DNA of 64,000 nt from an uncultured bacterium (GCA_902778895.1 CACYZF010000010.1:174484-238483), one strand, 5' to 3'; shown: positions 8,484 to 18,761, counted from the stretch's first letter. The notes: generated by a model not told the origin, from the sequence alone. Made by a program: numbers and translations.

Positions 8484-8566
8484 CCGCTTTGCTGGGGGCG
8501 GCTACGCCGCCTCGGTGAACTCGTTTCCACGAGTTCGACTGATTACTTGAACGCGAGACGCGACAA
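8484..8566 (+). repeat. Family A extragenic hairpin repeat, copy 4
   Basis: The core hairpin GGCGGC-TAC-GCCGCC is kept, but the next segment is replaced by a different perfect stem, GAACTCGT-TTCC-ACGAGTTC, before the tail ACGCGAGACGCG. It lies about 90 bp after the stop of the DUF2971-like gene. Confidence 0.72.
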
Positions 8567-8587
8567 ACGTAGTAATAGCAGATAATC

Positions 8588-8690
8588 TCTGCTGGGCGCG
8601 GCTCGCGGTCAAGCAACCTGATGCCGAACTTGTGCGAGGCTACCGAGGCCCGCGAATGCGGGCCCCTCGGACGCAGCGCGTCCAGCCCGC
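8588..8690 (-). repeat. Family A extragenic hairpin repeat, copy 5
   Basis: Minus strand, starting about 10 bases after the stop of the Sel1 gene: hairpin GGACGC-GCT-GCGTCC (8683-8669), core hairpin GGCCCGC-ATTC-GCGGGCC (8664-8647), then CTCGGTAGCCTCGC and the tail ACCGCGAGCCGCG. Parts and order match the copy at 5133; both stems carry paired substitutions. Confidence 0.78.
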
Positions 8691-8700
8691 AAGATCCTAT

Positions 8701-10092
8701 CTATTTCATTTCTTTCAGGAGATCGGCGGCATAGGAATCGCCCTGGGCGGCGGCCTTTTCCAGCCACTTCCGCGCCTCGACTGCATCCTTTTTCACGCCT
8801 TCGCCGTGAAGGTACAGATACCCAAGATTGCGCTGTGCGGCGAAATCGCCAAGCTCCGCCGCTTTCCTGAACCATTCCGCGGCCTGCTCCATGTCCCGGT
8901 CGACACGCACGATCGTGGGCCAAAACCATGGCGTCTCCGACGGCTCGCAATAAGCCATACCGAGCGCCCGCATCGCACGCGCATCCCCCTGATCAGCCGC
9001 CTTCCGATACCATTCGACCGACTCTTTCCATTTCTCAAGCTTTTCCTGATCGACCGGAAGGCTGAATTTAACATTTCCATATCCGCATTCCAGCAACAGA
9101 CCGAGGCAGAACTGCGCGTCCGCGTCTCCCTGTTCCGCGTATTTCCGGAATATCTTCTCGGCTTTTTTCATACGAATGCCTCTATGTCCCCAGGAGTCCG
9201 CATACATGAATGCCAAACGGAATTCGAGATCGCGTCTCTGCGTCTGCTCCACGGCTGCCTCCAGCCATCTTTCGGCGCTGGCGCGGCTCTTTCTGACCCC
9301 GGCACCCTCGTAATAACATTGGCTGAGCCGAAGCTGCGCGTCGACGTCGGCGTTCTGCGCGGCTTCCATCACCCCATCGAAAACGAACTCATCCATTCCT
9401 TCCGGGAACGGTTTCACGGCCACTTTCAAAGCCGCATCCGTGCCCGGTTCCGTCAAGAGCCCTTTCTCCTTCAGTTCGTCATCCGAAAGCTCGCCCAGGT
9501 CTTCCACCAGGTCCGGGTCCAGAATCATTTCGGTGCTGTATCGCCCGGCCCCCTGCCAGCAAGGATGCGTTTCTCCGGCGGGATATTCGAACGGCGTAAG
9601 ATGAGAGCGGAAATCATCGCCGAAACACACATATACTTCCTTCCCTGCCAGAGGGCCATTCAAGACCGTGGCATAAATGCTTGCACCGTTCTCGAATTCC
9701 CAGAATAAATATCTGTTAGTCCGGAACAGCGTCCCCGGCGCAAGCAAGTAAGAAACAGATTCCCCTTTGGACGATGTCCCGTCGGAATAATACCCGCGCC
9801 TGACTAAAGACCGATAATACTCCTGTTCGTGCCGACGCCCTTCGTCCGCACCTCGCGCCTGCGTCAGGAAAAACGTGTCGTCTATCTCCTTCAGATACAG
9901 CATGGGCTCCCGGTCCGACGGACAGAAAGTATCAGGCTCCACCTCGCCGTAATCCTTCATCAAATAAACGTGATGACCCTGATATGCTTCGCCGGGCAAG
10001 GACTTGGCCCAATAGCACGACGACGCGAAAAACGACAATAGCAGGAGCATGCCAGTCAGCAGAAACATGGGCAGACGGGATTTGAATTTCAT
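8701..10092 (-). CDS. Sel1-repeat lipoprotein
   Basis: 463 residues. The start at 10092 is chosen because it opens directly on a lipoprotein signal peptide (basic start, hydrophobic LLTGMLLLLSFF, lipobox FASSC); the longer frame upstream lacks such a start, and AAGGA precedes this ATG. After a non-repetitive N-terminal domain of about 220 residues, the C-terminal half holds five or so Sel1-like TPR units (for example AAELGDFAAQRNLGYLYLHG and AAAQGDSYAADLL). Sel1 repeats bind proteins or peptides; in bacteria such lipoproteins often act at the envelope. The N-terminal domain is not recognised. It lies between the hepT-mntA operon and a family A repeat. A second Sel1 lipoprotein is at 38087-39055. 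Confidence 0.75.
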   Translation of the reverse strand: MKFKSRLPMFLLTGMLLLLSFFASSCYWAKSLPGEAYQGHHVYLMKDYGEVEPDTFCPSDREPMLYLKEIDDTFFLTQARGADEGRRHEQEYYRSLVRRGYYSDGTSSKGESVSYLLAPGTLFRTNRYLFWEFENGASIYATVLNGPLAGKEVYVCFGDDFRSHLTPFEYPAGETHPCWQGAGRYSTEMILDPDLVEDLGELSDDELKEKGLLTEPGTDAALKVAVKPFPEGMDEFVFDGVMEAAQNADVDAQLRLSQCYYEGAGVRKSRASAERWLEAAVEQTQRRDLEFRLAFMYADSWGHRGIRMKKAEKIFRKYAEQGDADAQFCLGLLLECGYGNVKFSLPVDQEKLEKWKESVEWYRKAADQGDARAMRALGMAYCEPSETPWFWPTIVRVDRDMEQAAEWFRKAAELGDFAAQRNLGYLYLHGEGVKKDAVEARKWLEKAAAQGDSYAADLLKEMK

Positions 10093-10166
10093 CGTATTGC
10101 ATCCTTCTTTTGCCGTTCTGCGAGGGCGGGATATCTCGTTTACGCATGCCCCCTCTGCAAATATAC

Positions 10167-10502
10167 TCAAAGCTCTTTCAGAATTTCCTGTAGATGCTGT
10201 TTCAACGGAGCCAAATCGTTCCGGTAAGCATCCCACATGTATTCCGGGCGGGGCCTTACATAATCATGAATCAGGATGTTTCTCATCCCGATGATGTCGC
10301 CCCAGGGGATTTCCGGGTGTTTTGCCTAAAGCGCATCGGAAACCCTGTTGGCGGCTTCCCCGAGGATCGCGAAGTTGAAGGACATGGCATCCAGCAGAAG
10401 CCTTGATTGAAAGAATTCCTCTTTGGAAACGTCTTTCATCGCGTCCTCAATGCGGGCGATGCCCTGAATCATGTGTTCGATCCTGTCACGGTCACTTGTC
10501 AT
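10167..10502 (-). pseudogene. hepT: HepT-family HEPN toxin interrupted by an in-frame amber codon
   Basis: Codons 1-58 read as the N-terminal half of a HepT/DUF86 protein (to GEAANRVSDAL). Codon 59 is TAG (10328-10326). Beyond it the same frame stays open for 52 codons to TGA at 10169-10167 and encodes the rest of the domain: HPEIPWGDIIGMRN followed by the HEPN active-site motif RX4HXY (RNILIHDY). The full reading is 111 codon positions, normal for HepT. The ATG overlaps the mntA stop by four bases (ATGA), so translation is coupled. HepT is an RNase toxin silenced by its MNT partner through AMPylation of the motif tyrosine. As read, the product would lose the catalytic motif, so this is probably a toxin inactivated by a nonsense mutation; a sequencing error is the other possibility. 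Confidence 0.8.
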
Positions 10503-10792
10503 AACAGGACCATATCCTTCCTTACATTGGCCGCGAAGGCGTCTTCGGTCAGAGAATCTTCCGGAATCAGGTCGACTTTGCATCCGAGAAGCTTTTGCAG
10601 GTCGTATTGCAGCCCGCCGAGGTCGAACAGGGAAGAATGCGGCTGAAACTCGGCAATGAAATCGACGTCACTGTCGGGCGTCTCCTCCATCCGGGCGCAG
10701 GAACCGAACACATAGACCTTGCCGGCCTTGTGCTTTCTGGCGATCGCATAAATCTCGCTCCTCAAACTCCGGATTCTGTCGAGCTGGCACAT
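10499..10792 (-). CDS. mntA: MntA-type minimal nucleotidyltransferase antitoxin
   Basis: 97 residues with the MNT signature GSCARMEETPDSDVDF (GSX10DXD), so the metal-binding Asp pair is present. In MntA/HepT systems this enzyme AMPylates the tyrosine in the toxin's RX4HXY motif and so blocks its RNase activity. AGGAG lies upstream of the ATG, and a promoter (10838-10866) precedes it. The gene overlaps hepT by four bases in the usual antitoxin-first order. The antitoxin frame is intact while the toxin frame carries a stop, the expected direction of decay. Confidence 0.88.
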   Translation of the reverse strand: MCQLDRIRSLRSEIYAIARKHKAGKVYVFGSCARMEETPDSDVDFIAEFQPHSSLFDLGGLQYDLQKLLGCKVDLIPEDSLTEDAFAANVRKDMVLL

Positions 10793-10837
10793 TGTTTTTC
10801 TCCTGATTAAGAAGAATTCTTTCGATTCATTATCTAT

Positions 10838-10866
10838 AATTTACGACCGGAACAGGAAAAAGTCAA
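10838..10866 (-). promoter_or_regulatory. Promoter of mntA-hepT
   Basis: Minus strand -35 TTGACT (10866-10861), 17-bp spacer, -10 TAAATT (10843-10838), about 40 bp before the start of mntA. Confidence 0.55.
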
Positions 10867-10889
10867 ATCGGTTTCCGAACAAAAATGAA

Positions 10890-10921
10890 GGGGCCGGAAT
10901 CCTCAACAGAGTTCCGGCCCC
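10890..10921 (-). terminator. Terminator of pnp
   Basis: A perfect 10-bp stem (GGGGCCGGAA with TTCCGGCCCC) around a 12-base loop. On the minus strand it is followed by CTTCATTTTTG, a short T-rich tract. Confidence 0.65.
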
Positions 10922-10922
10922 G

Positions 10923-10969
10923 TGAGGGCAAGCCCTCAACTGCAATAGTGCGCGGCTACGCTCGCGCAC
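10923..10969 (-). repeat. Family B post-stop hairpin repeat, copy 1
   Basis: Minus strand, 12 bases after the pnp stop: stem GTGCGCG / CGCGCAC with loop AGCGTAGC, nine-base linker ending in AGT, then stem TGAGGGC / GCCCTCA with a TT loop. The same two-module layout is seen at 18762, 41892 and 57469. Confidence 0.72.
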
Positions 10970-10981
10970 AACAAATCTGGC

Positions 10982-13102
10982 TTAATTCTTCTTGCCGTCG
11001 AGCTCTTCGAGGGCGGCCTTGCGGCTGAGACGGATCTTGCCGCTACGGTCGATGTCGACAACCTTCACGCTCACGACGTCGCCTTCCTTGCAGATGTCGG
11101 TAACGTTCGCGACGCGGTAGTTCGCCATCTCGGAGATGTGGAGCAGGCCGTCCTGGCCGGGCAGGATCTCGACGAACGCGCCGAAGTCCTTGACGGTCTT
11201 GACGACGCCGCGGTAGATCTTGCCGATCTCGGCCTCGGCGGTGTAGAACTGGATCTTGCGCTTGACCTCTTCGAGGACGTCCTTGTTCGCGGCGAGGATG
11301 CTGACGGAGCCGTCGTCCGCGATGTCGACCTGCGACTGCGTGGACTCGGTGATTTCCTTGATGTTCTTGCCGCCGGTGCCGATGAGGGCGCCGATCTTGT
11401 CCGGGTTGATGTGGATGACTTCCATCTGCGGGGCGCGCGGGCTGACCTCGGGACGCGGCGCGGCGATGCAGTCGCGGACGACCTTGTGGATCTCGGCGCG
11501 CGCGGCCTTGTTCTGCTGCATGGCGCGGGCGAGCGTGGCGATCGGGATGCCGGGGAGCTTCAGGTCGAGCTGGAATCCGGTGATGCCTTCCTCGGTGCCG
11601 CAGACCTTGAAGTCCATGTCGCCGAAGTGGTCTTCCGCGCCGATGATGTCGGTGAGGAGAAGTTCCTTGCCGGTGTCGTCGGTCACGAGGCCGCAGGAGA
11701 TGCCCACGACCGGGGACTTGATCGGCACGCCTGCGTCCATCAGGGCGAGCGTGGCGCCGCAGACGGATGCCATGGAGGTGGAGCCGTTCGACGCCATGAT
11801 CTCGGAGACGCAGCGGACGGTGTACGGGAAGTCCTTCGGCACGACCTGCGCGACGGAGCGTTCGGCGAGGTTGCCGTGTCCGATCTCGCGGCGGCCGGGG
11901 CCGGCGATGCGGCCGGTTTCGCCCGTGCTGTAGTTCGGGAAGTTGTAGTGCAGGTAGAATCTCTTGACGTTGGTGCCGCCGTAGATTCTGTCGGATTCCT
12001 GGGCGTCCTTCGGGCCGCCGAGGGTGGCGATCACGAGCGCCTGGGTCTCGCCGCGCTGGAAGAGCGCGCTGCCGTGGACGACGGGGAGCACGCCGACTTC
12101 GGCGGAGAGCGGGCGGATCTGGGTCACGCCGCGGCCGTCGGGGCGGTAGCCCTTCTCGAGGATGGCCTTGCGGATGGTGGCGCGGACGTACTTGTCGAAC
12201 GCCATGCCGAGGTAGAAGTTGAAATCCTCTTCGCCGTAGGCTTCGAGGTACTGTTCCTTCAGCTGTTCGGCGCAGAGTTCCTTCAGGGCGGAGAGACCTT
12301 TTTCACGGTCTTCCTTGCCGGGGACGAGGCACGCGGCCTCGATCTTGTCGGAAATGAGCGCGATCATGGCGGCGTTGAAGTCTTCCGGGACGAGATGGAG
12401 CGTGGGCTCCTTCTTCGGACGGCCGACCTTGGCGGCGAGCTCGAGCTGGGCTTCGCACTGCTTCTTCACGATCTCGTTGGCGAAGATCATGGCCTTTTCG
12501 AGCGTTTCCTCGGAGCATTCCTTCGCCTCGCCCTCGATCATGATGACCTTGTCCGGCAGGCCGGCGTAAACGAGCTCGAGCGTGCTCTTTTCCATTTCCT
12601 GGATCGTCGGGTTCGCGATGAACTGGCCGTCAATGCAGCCGACGCGGACGGCGCCGATCGGGCCGCGGAACGGCAGGTCGGAGAGCACGAGCGCGGTGGA
12701 CGCGCCGAGCATGGAGAGCACGTCGCCCTCGTTCACGCCGTCGGCGGAGAGCAGCAGTCCGCAGACCTGGACTTCATCGAAGAAGCCTTCGGGGAAGAGC
12801 GGGCGGATCGGGCGGTCGGCCATGCGGCAGATCAGGATCTCCTTGTCGCTGGGACGGCCTTCGCGCTTGATGTAGCCGCCGGGGAACTTGCCGGCCGCGG
12901 AATACTTCTCGCGGTAGTCGACCTGCAGCGGGAAGAAGTCCTGGCCTTTCTTGGCCTCGCCGGAGCAGGCGGCGGAGAAGACGATGGTGTCGCCCTGACG
13001 GACCGTGCAGGAGCCGTTGGCGAGGTGAGCGAGCTTACCGGCTGCCAGCGTGAGGTCGCGGCCCGGTCCGATGTTGATTTTGACTGAAATCTCTTCCAGC
13101 AT
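10982..13102 (-). CDS. pnp: Polyribonucleotide nucleotidyltransferase (PNPase)
   Basis: 706 residues with the complete PNPase order: first RNase PH domain (to about 140, with [11 protein letters not shown]), alpha-helical linker, second RNase PH domain (about 320-540, the catalytic one), KH domain ([15 protein letters not shown], about 565-580) and C-terminal S1 domain (about 620-690). It degrades RNA 3' to 5' using phosphate and belongs to the degradosome in many bacteria. A strong AAGGAGGT precedes the ATG. It lies 405 bp downstream of rpsO, the classical rpsO-pnp pair. A family B repeat and a strong terminator follow. The C-terminus ends shortly after the S1 domain. Confidence 0.97.
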   Translation of the reverse strand: MLEEISVKINIGPGRDLTLAAGKLAHLANGSCTVRQGDTIVFSAACSGEAKKGQDFFPLQVDYREKYSAAGKFPGGYIKREGRPSDKEILICRMADRPIRPLFPEGFFDEVQVCGLLLSADGVNEGDVLSMLGASTALVLSDLPFRGPIGAVRVGCIDGQFIANPTIQEMEKSTLELVYAGLPDKVIMIEGEAKECSEETLEKAMIFANEIVKKQCEAQLELAAKVGRPKKEPTLHLVPEDFNAAMIALISDKIEAACLVPGKEDREKGLSALKELCAEQLKEQYLEAYGEEDFNFYLGMAFDKYVRATIRKAILEKGYRPDGRGVTQIRPLSAEVGVLPVVHGSALFQRGETQALVIATLGGPKDAQESDRIYGGTNVKRFYLHYNFPNYSTGETGRIAGPGRREIGHGNLAERSVAQVVPKDFPYTVRCVSEIMASNGSTSMASVCGATLALMDAGVPIKSPVVGISCGLVTDDTGKELLLTDIIGAEDHFGDMDFKVCGTEEGITGFQLDLKLPGIPIATLARAMQQNKAARAEIHKVVRDCIAAPRPEVSPRAPQMEVIHINPDKIGALIGTGGKNIKEITESTQSQVDIADDGSVSILAANKDVLEEVKRKIQFYTAEAEIGKIYRGVVKTVKDFGAFVEILPGQDGLLHISEMANYRVANVTDICKEGDVVSVKVVDIDRSGKIRLSRKAALEELDGKKN

Positions 13103-13507
13103 ATGGTACCTCCTTGAGGTGGTTTGTTGCCTCAGGAGCCTGCATGTCCCCGAATGGATTATCGGTCTGGTTGCCCGCGTGGAACCGCGGTATCAGCCTC
13201 CGCACCCGGACTGGATCGCTGTCCATGTCGGGAGCTGATAACGTCAATTCCACACCGGCCGCCGGAGAAAGGTGCATCCATTCAGTTTCAGGGCTCGCGG
13301 TCGCTTCGTTTTCACGGAGCAGGTGAGCGTGGCTCCTGTCGGCGGGTTTGGATTGGTTGTCTGCCTCGCTTCAGCTGAAAAACAGCCGGTTTGATGTGCG
13401 CGGCAAACGTTTCGGTTAAGGGTTATAATACACAAAATGGCCGCATCCCCGAGTTCAGCCCGGGAACGCAACCATTTGCGTGTGTCGATTCAAAGAGCAG
13501 CGTGCTG
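13103..13507. other. rpsO-pnp intergenic region
   Basis: 405 bp without a supported gene. On the minus strand it holds small stems (GCTG-TTTTT-CAGC; CCGCG-GTTCCA-CGCGG near 13182) that may form part of the pnp 5' leader, which is an RNase III target in other bacteria. A TATTATAA box near 13425-13432 is a possible -10, but no matching -35 is found. Confidence 0.35.
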
Positions 13508-13777
13508 TCACTTCTGGCCGCGGATACCGAGTTCGGCGGCGAGGGAGAGATAGCGCTCGTGGTTCTCTTTGGAAAGGTACTTCAGCAGGCGTTTGCGGCG
13601 GTTGACCATGGCCATGAGGCCGAAGCGGGAGCTGTTGTCCTTCTTGTGAGAACGCATGTGGTCGGTGAGTTCGGCGATCTTGGTGCTGAGCACGGCAATC
13701 TGAACCTCGGGGGATCCGACATCGCCCTCGTGGCGGGCGTATTTCTGCATGATCGCGGTTTTAGTTTCTTTTTCCAT
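13508..13777 (-). CDS. rpsO: 30S ribosomal protein S15
   Basis: 89 residues, the normal length, with the S15 signatures GSPEVQIAVLS, HMRSHKKDNSSRFGLM and NRRKRLLKYL. S15 binds the central domain of 16S rRNA and nucleates platform assembly; in many bacteria it represses its own messenger. The promoter at 13824-13851 lies on the same strand, and pnp follows. GGAATGGAATTCAATG upstream contains a GGAAT ribosome site. Confidence 0.97.
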   Translation of the reverse strand: MEKETKTAIMQKYARHEGDVGSPEVQIAVLSTKIAELTDHMRSHKKDNSSRFGLMAMVNRRKRLLKYLSKENHERYLSLAAELGIRGQK

Positions 13778-13823
13778 TGAATTCCATTCCTGTTTCGGGG
13801 ATTAAAACGAATTTTATCCTTTT

Positions 13824-13851
13824 AAGATACATGCCTTTTCGGAAAATGCAA
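13824..13851 (-). promoter_or_regulatory. Promoter of rpsO
   Basis: Minus strand -35 TTGCAT (13851-13846), 16-bp spacer, -10 TATCTT (13829-13824). Confidence 0.6.
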
Positions 13852-13935
13852 GCGCGATTCGCTTTTTTTTGCCATTTTTCATCCGTCCGGGCGCGTCCCA
13901 CGGCTGCCCCGGAACGAAATATTTCCGCTTCCCGC

Positions 13936-13964
13936 TTGCATCGGCCCGCCTCGCGTGGTATATT
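13936..13964 (+). promoter_or_regulatory. Promoter of gpmI
   Basis: -35 TTGCAT (13936-13941), 17-bp spacer, -10 TATATT (13959-13964). It lies downstream of the first ATG of the longer open frame, which supports the start at 14047. Confidence 0.65.
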
Positions 13965-14046
13965 AATAGGTTATGATTCTTTCAACCAAAAACGAACGCG
14001 TCCGCCGCGAAAGAACGGCGGCGCACCAACCTTCAGGAGTTTTCCC

Positions 14047-15696
<1,650 letters not shown>

Positions 15697-15709
15697 TTTA
15701 ACATAAATC

Positions 15710-15765
15710 CCGGAGCGGACGCGGCGGCTTCCCCCTCCCGTCTCCGCTCCGGCTCCAATCTTTTT
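15710..15765 (+). terminator. Terminator of gpmI
   Basis: CCGGAGCGGA (15710-15719) pairs perfectly with TCCGCTCCGG (15743-15752); TTTTT follows at 15761-15765. Confidence 0.6.
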
Positions 15766-15795
15766 CTGTTCAAACCAGTTCCGGCATCTCCCCCC

Positions 15796-16809
15796 ATGCG
15801 TTCCCTCATTCTGATCGACTCCTACGCGCAGATCTTCCGCGGATACTTCGCGGTCCGCGTGCTCACGTCCCACGACGGCACGCCGACCAACGCGGTCTTC
15901 GCGATGGCGAAGTTCCTGCTCAAACTCCACGCCGACTACCCCGTCGACGCGTTCGACGGCGCGTTCGTCTTCGACCTCGGGAAACCCGCGCACAGGCTGG
16001 AGCTCGCCCCGGACTACAAGGCGAACCGTCCGCCCGCGCCGCCCGACCTGAACGCGCAGGTCCCGATCATTCGCGACCTGATCCGGGCGTTCGGCTGGCC
16101 GCTCTTCGAACAGCAGGCGTGGGAGGCGGACGACCTCATTTCCGCGCTCGCGAACGCGTTTTCCGAACGCGAAATCCGCATCATCTCGGCGGACAAGGAC
16201 CTCGCCCAGCTCGTCAACGGCCGCGTCGCCATGCTCGTTCCCTCCCGCACCGGGACCGGATTCGAACTGCGCGACGAAGCCGCCGTGCTCGAAAAGTTCG
16301 GCGTGCCGCCGTCCGGCATCATCGACTACCTCGCGCTCGTCGGCGACACGGCCGACAACATCCCCGGCATCGAAGGCGTCGGCCCGAAGACCGCCGCGAA
16401 GCTCATTTCCGAATGCGGCTCCATCGACGCCATCCTCGCGAATCCCGCCGCCGTCGCCAGCGAAAACCTCCGGCGCAAGCTCGTGGACGGCGCGGAACAC
16501 CTCCGCAAAAACCAGGCTCTGGTCCGCCTGCTGCACGAACCTCCGGAGGGCGCATCCTGGTCCGACGCCATGCTCGAACGCACCGCGCCGGATTTCCGCC
16601 GCATCCGCGAGCTTGCCGTCAAACTGGATTTGAACAGCGTCATCCGCGACCTCGACAAAATCGCGCCGGAAAGCGCGTTCGAGGTTGCGTCCGGGGATTC
16701 CGACGACCTCTTCTCCGCCGCAGCCGCCGCAAAACCGGAACCTGCTCCCGCCGCCGGAAAAGCCCCGGAGAAAAAGCCCGCGTCCGATCAAATGGAGTTC
16801 GATTTCTGA
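15796..16809 (+). CDS. 5'-3' exonuclease / flap endonuclease-like protein
   Basis: 337 residues matching the 5' nuclease domain of DNA polymerase I as a free protein. Metal-site acidic residues are visible in WEADD (109-113), SADKD (131-135) and VGDTADNIPG (182-191), followed by the helix-3-turn-helix GVGPKTA at 194-200. The last 60 residues are a low-complexity Ala/Pro/Lys tail ending in QMEFDF, which resembles a sliding-clamp-binding peptide. The enzyme would remove flaps or RNA primers during lagging-strand maturation or repair. It is followed after 1 bp by the YggS gene, so the two are co-transcribed. RNase HII in this window ends in a similar hexapeptide. Confidence 0.88.
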   Translation: MRSLILIDSYAQIFRGYFAVRVLTSHDGTPTNAVFAMAKFLLKLHADYPVDAFDGAFVFDLGKPAHRLELAPDYKANRPPAPPDLNAQVPIIRDLIRAFGWPLFEQQAWEADDLISALANAFSEREIRIISADKDLAQLVNGRVAMLVPSRTGTGFELRDEAAVLEKFGVPPSGIIDYLALVGDTADNIPGIEGVGPKTAAKLISECGSIDAILANPAAVASENLRRKLVDGAEHLRKNQALVRLLHEPPEGASWSDAMLERTAPDFRRIRELAVKLDLNSVIRDLDKIAPESAFEVASGDSDDLFSAAAAAKPEPAPAAGKAPEKKPASDQMEFDF

Positions 16810-16810
16810 C

Positions 16811-17506
16811 ATGAATACCATCCGCGAACATCTCGAATCCGTACGGGAGCAGATCGCCGCCGCCGAAAGCGCGGCCGGACGCCCCGCGGGCTCCGTCCGT
16901 CTCCTCGCCGTGTCCAAGACCTTCCCCGCCGAAGACGTCGCCGAGGCGTTCGCGTGCGGCCAGACGTGTTTCGGCGAGAACCGCGTGCAGGAACTCGCCT
17001 CGAAGGTCCCCGCCCTGCCCGGCACGATCGAATGGCATCTGATCGGCTCGCTCCAGTCGAACAAGGCCGCGAAGGCCGCCGCGCTCGCGAGCTGGATCCA
17101 CTCCGTCGACTCCGAAAAACTCGTACGGAAGATCTCCGCCGCAGCGGATTCGCTCGGAAAAACCGTCAACATCCTGTTCGAGGTCAATTCCGGCGAGGAG
17201 AACAAGACCGGATTCCGTTCCGCCGACGACCTCCGTGCCTCGCTGGAGGCCGCGCTCGCGCTCCCCGGTATTCAGGTCCGCGGCCTGATGACCATGGCTC
17301 CGCTCGGGTCCGACGAAACGACGCTGCACCGCGTGTTCGCCTCGCTCCGCGCGCAACGTGACGCGCTCGAACAGGAATTCGGCGTCAAGTTGCCCGAACT
17401 CTCCATGGGCATGAGCGGCGACTTCCGCGAAGCCATTGCCGAGGGCGCGACCATCGTCCGCATCGGCACCGCCATCTTCGGCGGGAGGCAAAGCCTCCTG
17501 AAGTAG
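16811..17506 (+). CDS. yggS: YggS-family pyridoxal phosphate homeostasis protein
   Basis: 231 residues, PLP-binding alanine-racemase-like barrel without the second domain. The PLP lysine is Lys36 in LLAVSKTFP; other family blocks are GENRVQEL, WHLIGSLQSNK, ENKTGF, GLMTMAPLG, LSMGMSGDFREAI and RIGTAIFG. It binds pyridoxal 5'-phosphate and keeps vitamin B6 and amino-acid pools balanced. The ATG at 16811 is taken because the domain begins there and it follows the previous stop by one base. Stop TAG at 17504-17506 touches a family B hairpin repeat. Confidence 0.94.
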   Translation: MNTIREHLESVREQIAAAESAAGRPAGSVRLLAVSKTFPAEDVAEAFACGQTCFGENRVQELASKVPALPGTIEWHLIGSLQSNKAAKAAALASWIHSVDSEKLVRKISAAADSLGKTVNILFEVNSGEENKTGFRSADDLRASLEAALALPGIQVRGLMTMAPLGSDETTLHRVFASLRAQRDALEQEFGVKLPELSMGMSGDFREAIAEGATIVRIGTAIFGGRQSLLK

Positions 17507-17574
17507 TGCTCTCAGCTTCGCTTGAGCACGTGTTCTCGCGCAGCAGAACACTTCTTCAGCACCGCCTGCGGTGC
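17506..17574 (+). repeat. Family B post-stop hairpin repeat, copy 2
   Basis: Stems GTGCTC / GAGCAC (17506-17529), GTGTTCT / AGAACAC with loop CGCGCAGC (17530-17551), then GCACCGC-CT-GCGGTGC (17559-17574). It starts inside the stop codon of the YggS gene. Confidence 0.7.
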
Positions 17575-17619
17575 CCGCGCACTGAGAGCAAATCAATTTC
17601 GCCTCTCATAGTTTTCCGT

Positions 17620-17648
17620 TTGCATTTTCGCGTCATGCGTGGTATAAT
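17620..17648 (+). promoter_or_regulatory. Promoter of the lipoprotein gene at 17709
   Basis: -35 TTGCAT (17620-17625), 17-bp spacer, consensus -10 TATAAT (17643-17648). Confidence 0.65.
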
Positions 17649-17708
17649 ATGGGAAAAAAAACATCGTTCGAACTTTTTTTTCTGCAACATCGGAAAGGGC
17701 CTGAAACC

Positions 17709-18668
17709 ATGCCGAACACGAAACGAAACATCTTCCTCGCGGCCGTCGCGGGACTGCTGACCGTCGCGGCGCTCACCGGGTGCAGGCATGACGTGTACAA
17801 TTCCGACGGGGAATGGGTAAACGTGCCGATCTCCCCGATCAGCATTGAGCCGGCTTTGCTGCCATGGTTAGAAGATGAGATTACCACTTACGGCCTTGCA
17901 ATCGGGGTTGGATCCGAGAATATAGATTCGTATGGACTTTTCGTTCAGTTGGCAAACTACTTCGCTGGTAAAAACTACGGTCTGACGTGCGGTTTGGTAA
18001 ACGGTTTTACGGAGCCGTATTTGGATCCCGATTGGCCGCGATCCGGCCGCGCGGAGCGAACGGATTTTTACGGGATTGCAGTCGGCGCCCTCAATCAGCC
18101 GTATGTCTATCACAAGGGGTACGGCACGCAGAACGGCATTTCCATCCATGCGATCGATTTCATGAGCGACACGAACGGGTTTTCCGTCGAAGCGCTTGGT
18201 GGAGAAAAATATTTTAAAGGAGTTGACATCTGCGCTTGCAGACTTGGCATATCCAAGGAGGGAGCCGGACTTCAGCTGGTCGGACTGGATCTGTCATTTG
18301 GGCTCGGGAAATACGAAATAACCGGCTGCCAGATCGGAGGATTCCTGAGCTCCGCCGTTCATGGCGCGCAGATCGGGGCGCTCACGTACAATTTATACGA
18401 TCCGAGTATAGCACTCAAGAGTAATCATTGGAAGCTCATCCGGGGATGCCTGAATTTAGGCGTCCTGAATCTCCAATTGAAGGAGGGGGTTCAGGTTGGG
18501 GCGGTCAATCATACCTCGGACGGAAATCCGGTTCAGATCGGGCTGTTCAACACCACATCGGAGGGAAGCCCATTCCAAATCGGTCTGCTGAACTACAACA
18601 AAAACGGATTCCTCCCCGTGTTCCCGTTCTTCAATTACAGCGTCAAAAAAGACGCTCCCGAACACTGA
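17709..18668 (+). CDS. Lipoprotein with QIGLxN surface repeats (LA_2272-like)
   Basis: 319 residues. The ATG at 17709 opens on a lipoprotein signal peptide with lipobox ALTGC (Cys25). The C-terminal third carries short repeats of the form VQVGAVN, VQIGLFN and FQIGLLN, each about 16 residues apart, as in proteins annotated LA_2272-family surface repeat proteins; these are thought to form a beta-solenoid or barrel-like sheet at the cell surface. The N-terminal part has looser GVGSENID / LANYFAGK / GLVNGF repeats of the same type. No catalytic motif is seen. The gene has its own promoter (17620-17648) and terminator (18707-18749). The family call rests on repeat shape, not on an alignment. Confidence 0.65.
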   Translation: MPNTKRNIFLAAVAGLLTVAALTGCRHDVYNSDGEWVNVPISPISIEPALLPWLEDEITTYGLAIGVGSENIDSYGLFVQLANYFAGKNYGLTCGLVNGFTEPYLDPDWPRSGRAERTDFYGIAVGALNQPYVYHKGYGTQNGISIHAIDFMSDTNGFSVEALGGEKYFKGVDICACRLGISKEGAGLQLVGLDLSFGLGKYEITGCQIGGFLSSAVHGAQIGALTYNLYDPSIALKSNHWKLIRGCLNLGVLNLQLKEGVQVGAVNHTSDGNPVQIGLFNTTSEGSPFQIGLLNYNKNGFLPVFPFFNYSVKKDAPEH

Positions 18669-18706
18669 CGCGAACGGCATAAGCTCTTTTCCCCCTTAAT
18701 GCAAAA

Positions 18707-18749
18707 CGGGCTGCCCGATTCTCCTCGGACAGCCCGATCTATTTTTTTT
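18707..18749 (+). terminator. Terminator of the lipoprotein gene
   Basis: CGGGCTG-CCCGA pairs with TCGGA-CAGCCCG over 18707-18736; an eight-T run follows (18742-18749). Confidence 0.75.
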
Positions 18750-18761
18750 GACTTGTCTTCC

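Larger units (their letters stand above)
8398..8700. other. Convergent intergenic interval with two facing family A repeats
   Basis: Between the ends of the DUF2971-like gene and the Sel1 lipoprotein gene. It holds one plus-oriented and one minus-oriented family A copy (8484-8566 and 8588-8690) and no gene that I can support. Confidence 0.6.

Noticed and set aside
10326..10328. Amber codon recoding in hepT
   Set aside because: TAG is used as a normal stop by several other genes here, and no suppressor tRNA is in the window; a nonsense mutation is simpler.
13167..13200. T-box-like sequence GTGGAACCGCGG on the plus strand
   Set aside because: It matches only part of the T-box core, and no plus-strand gene follows; the region belongs to the rpsO-pnp leader on the other strand.
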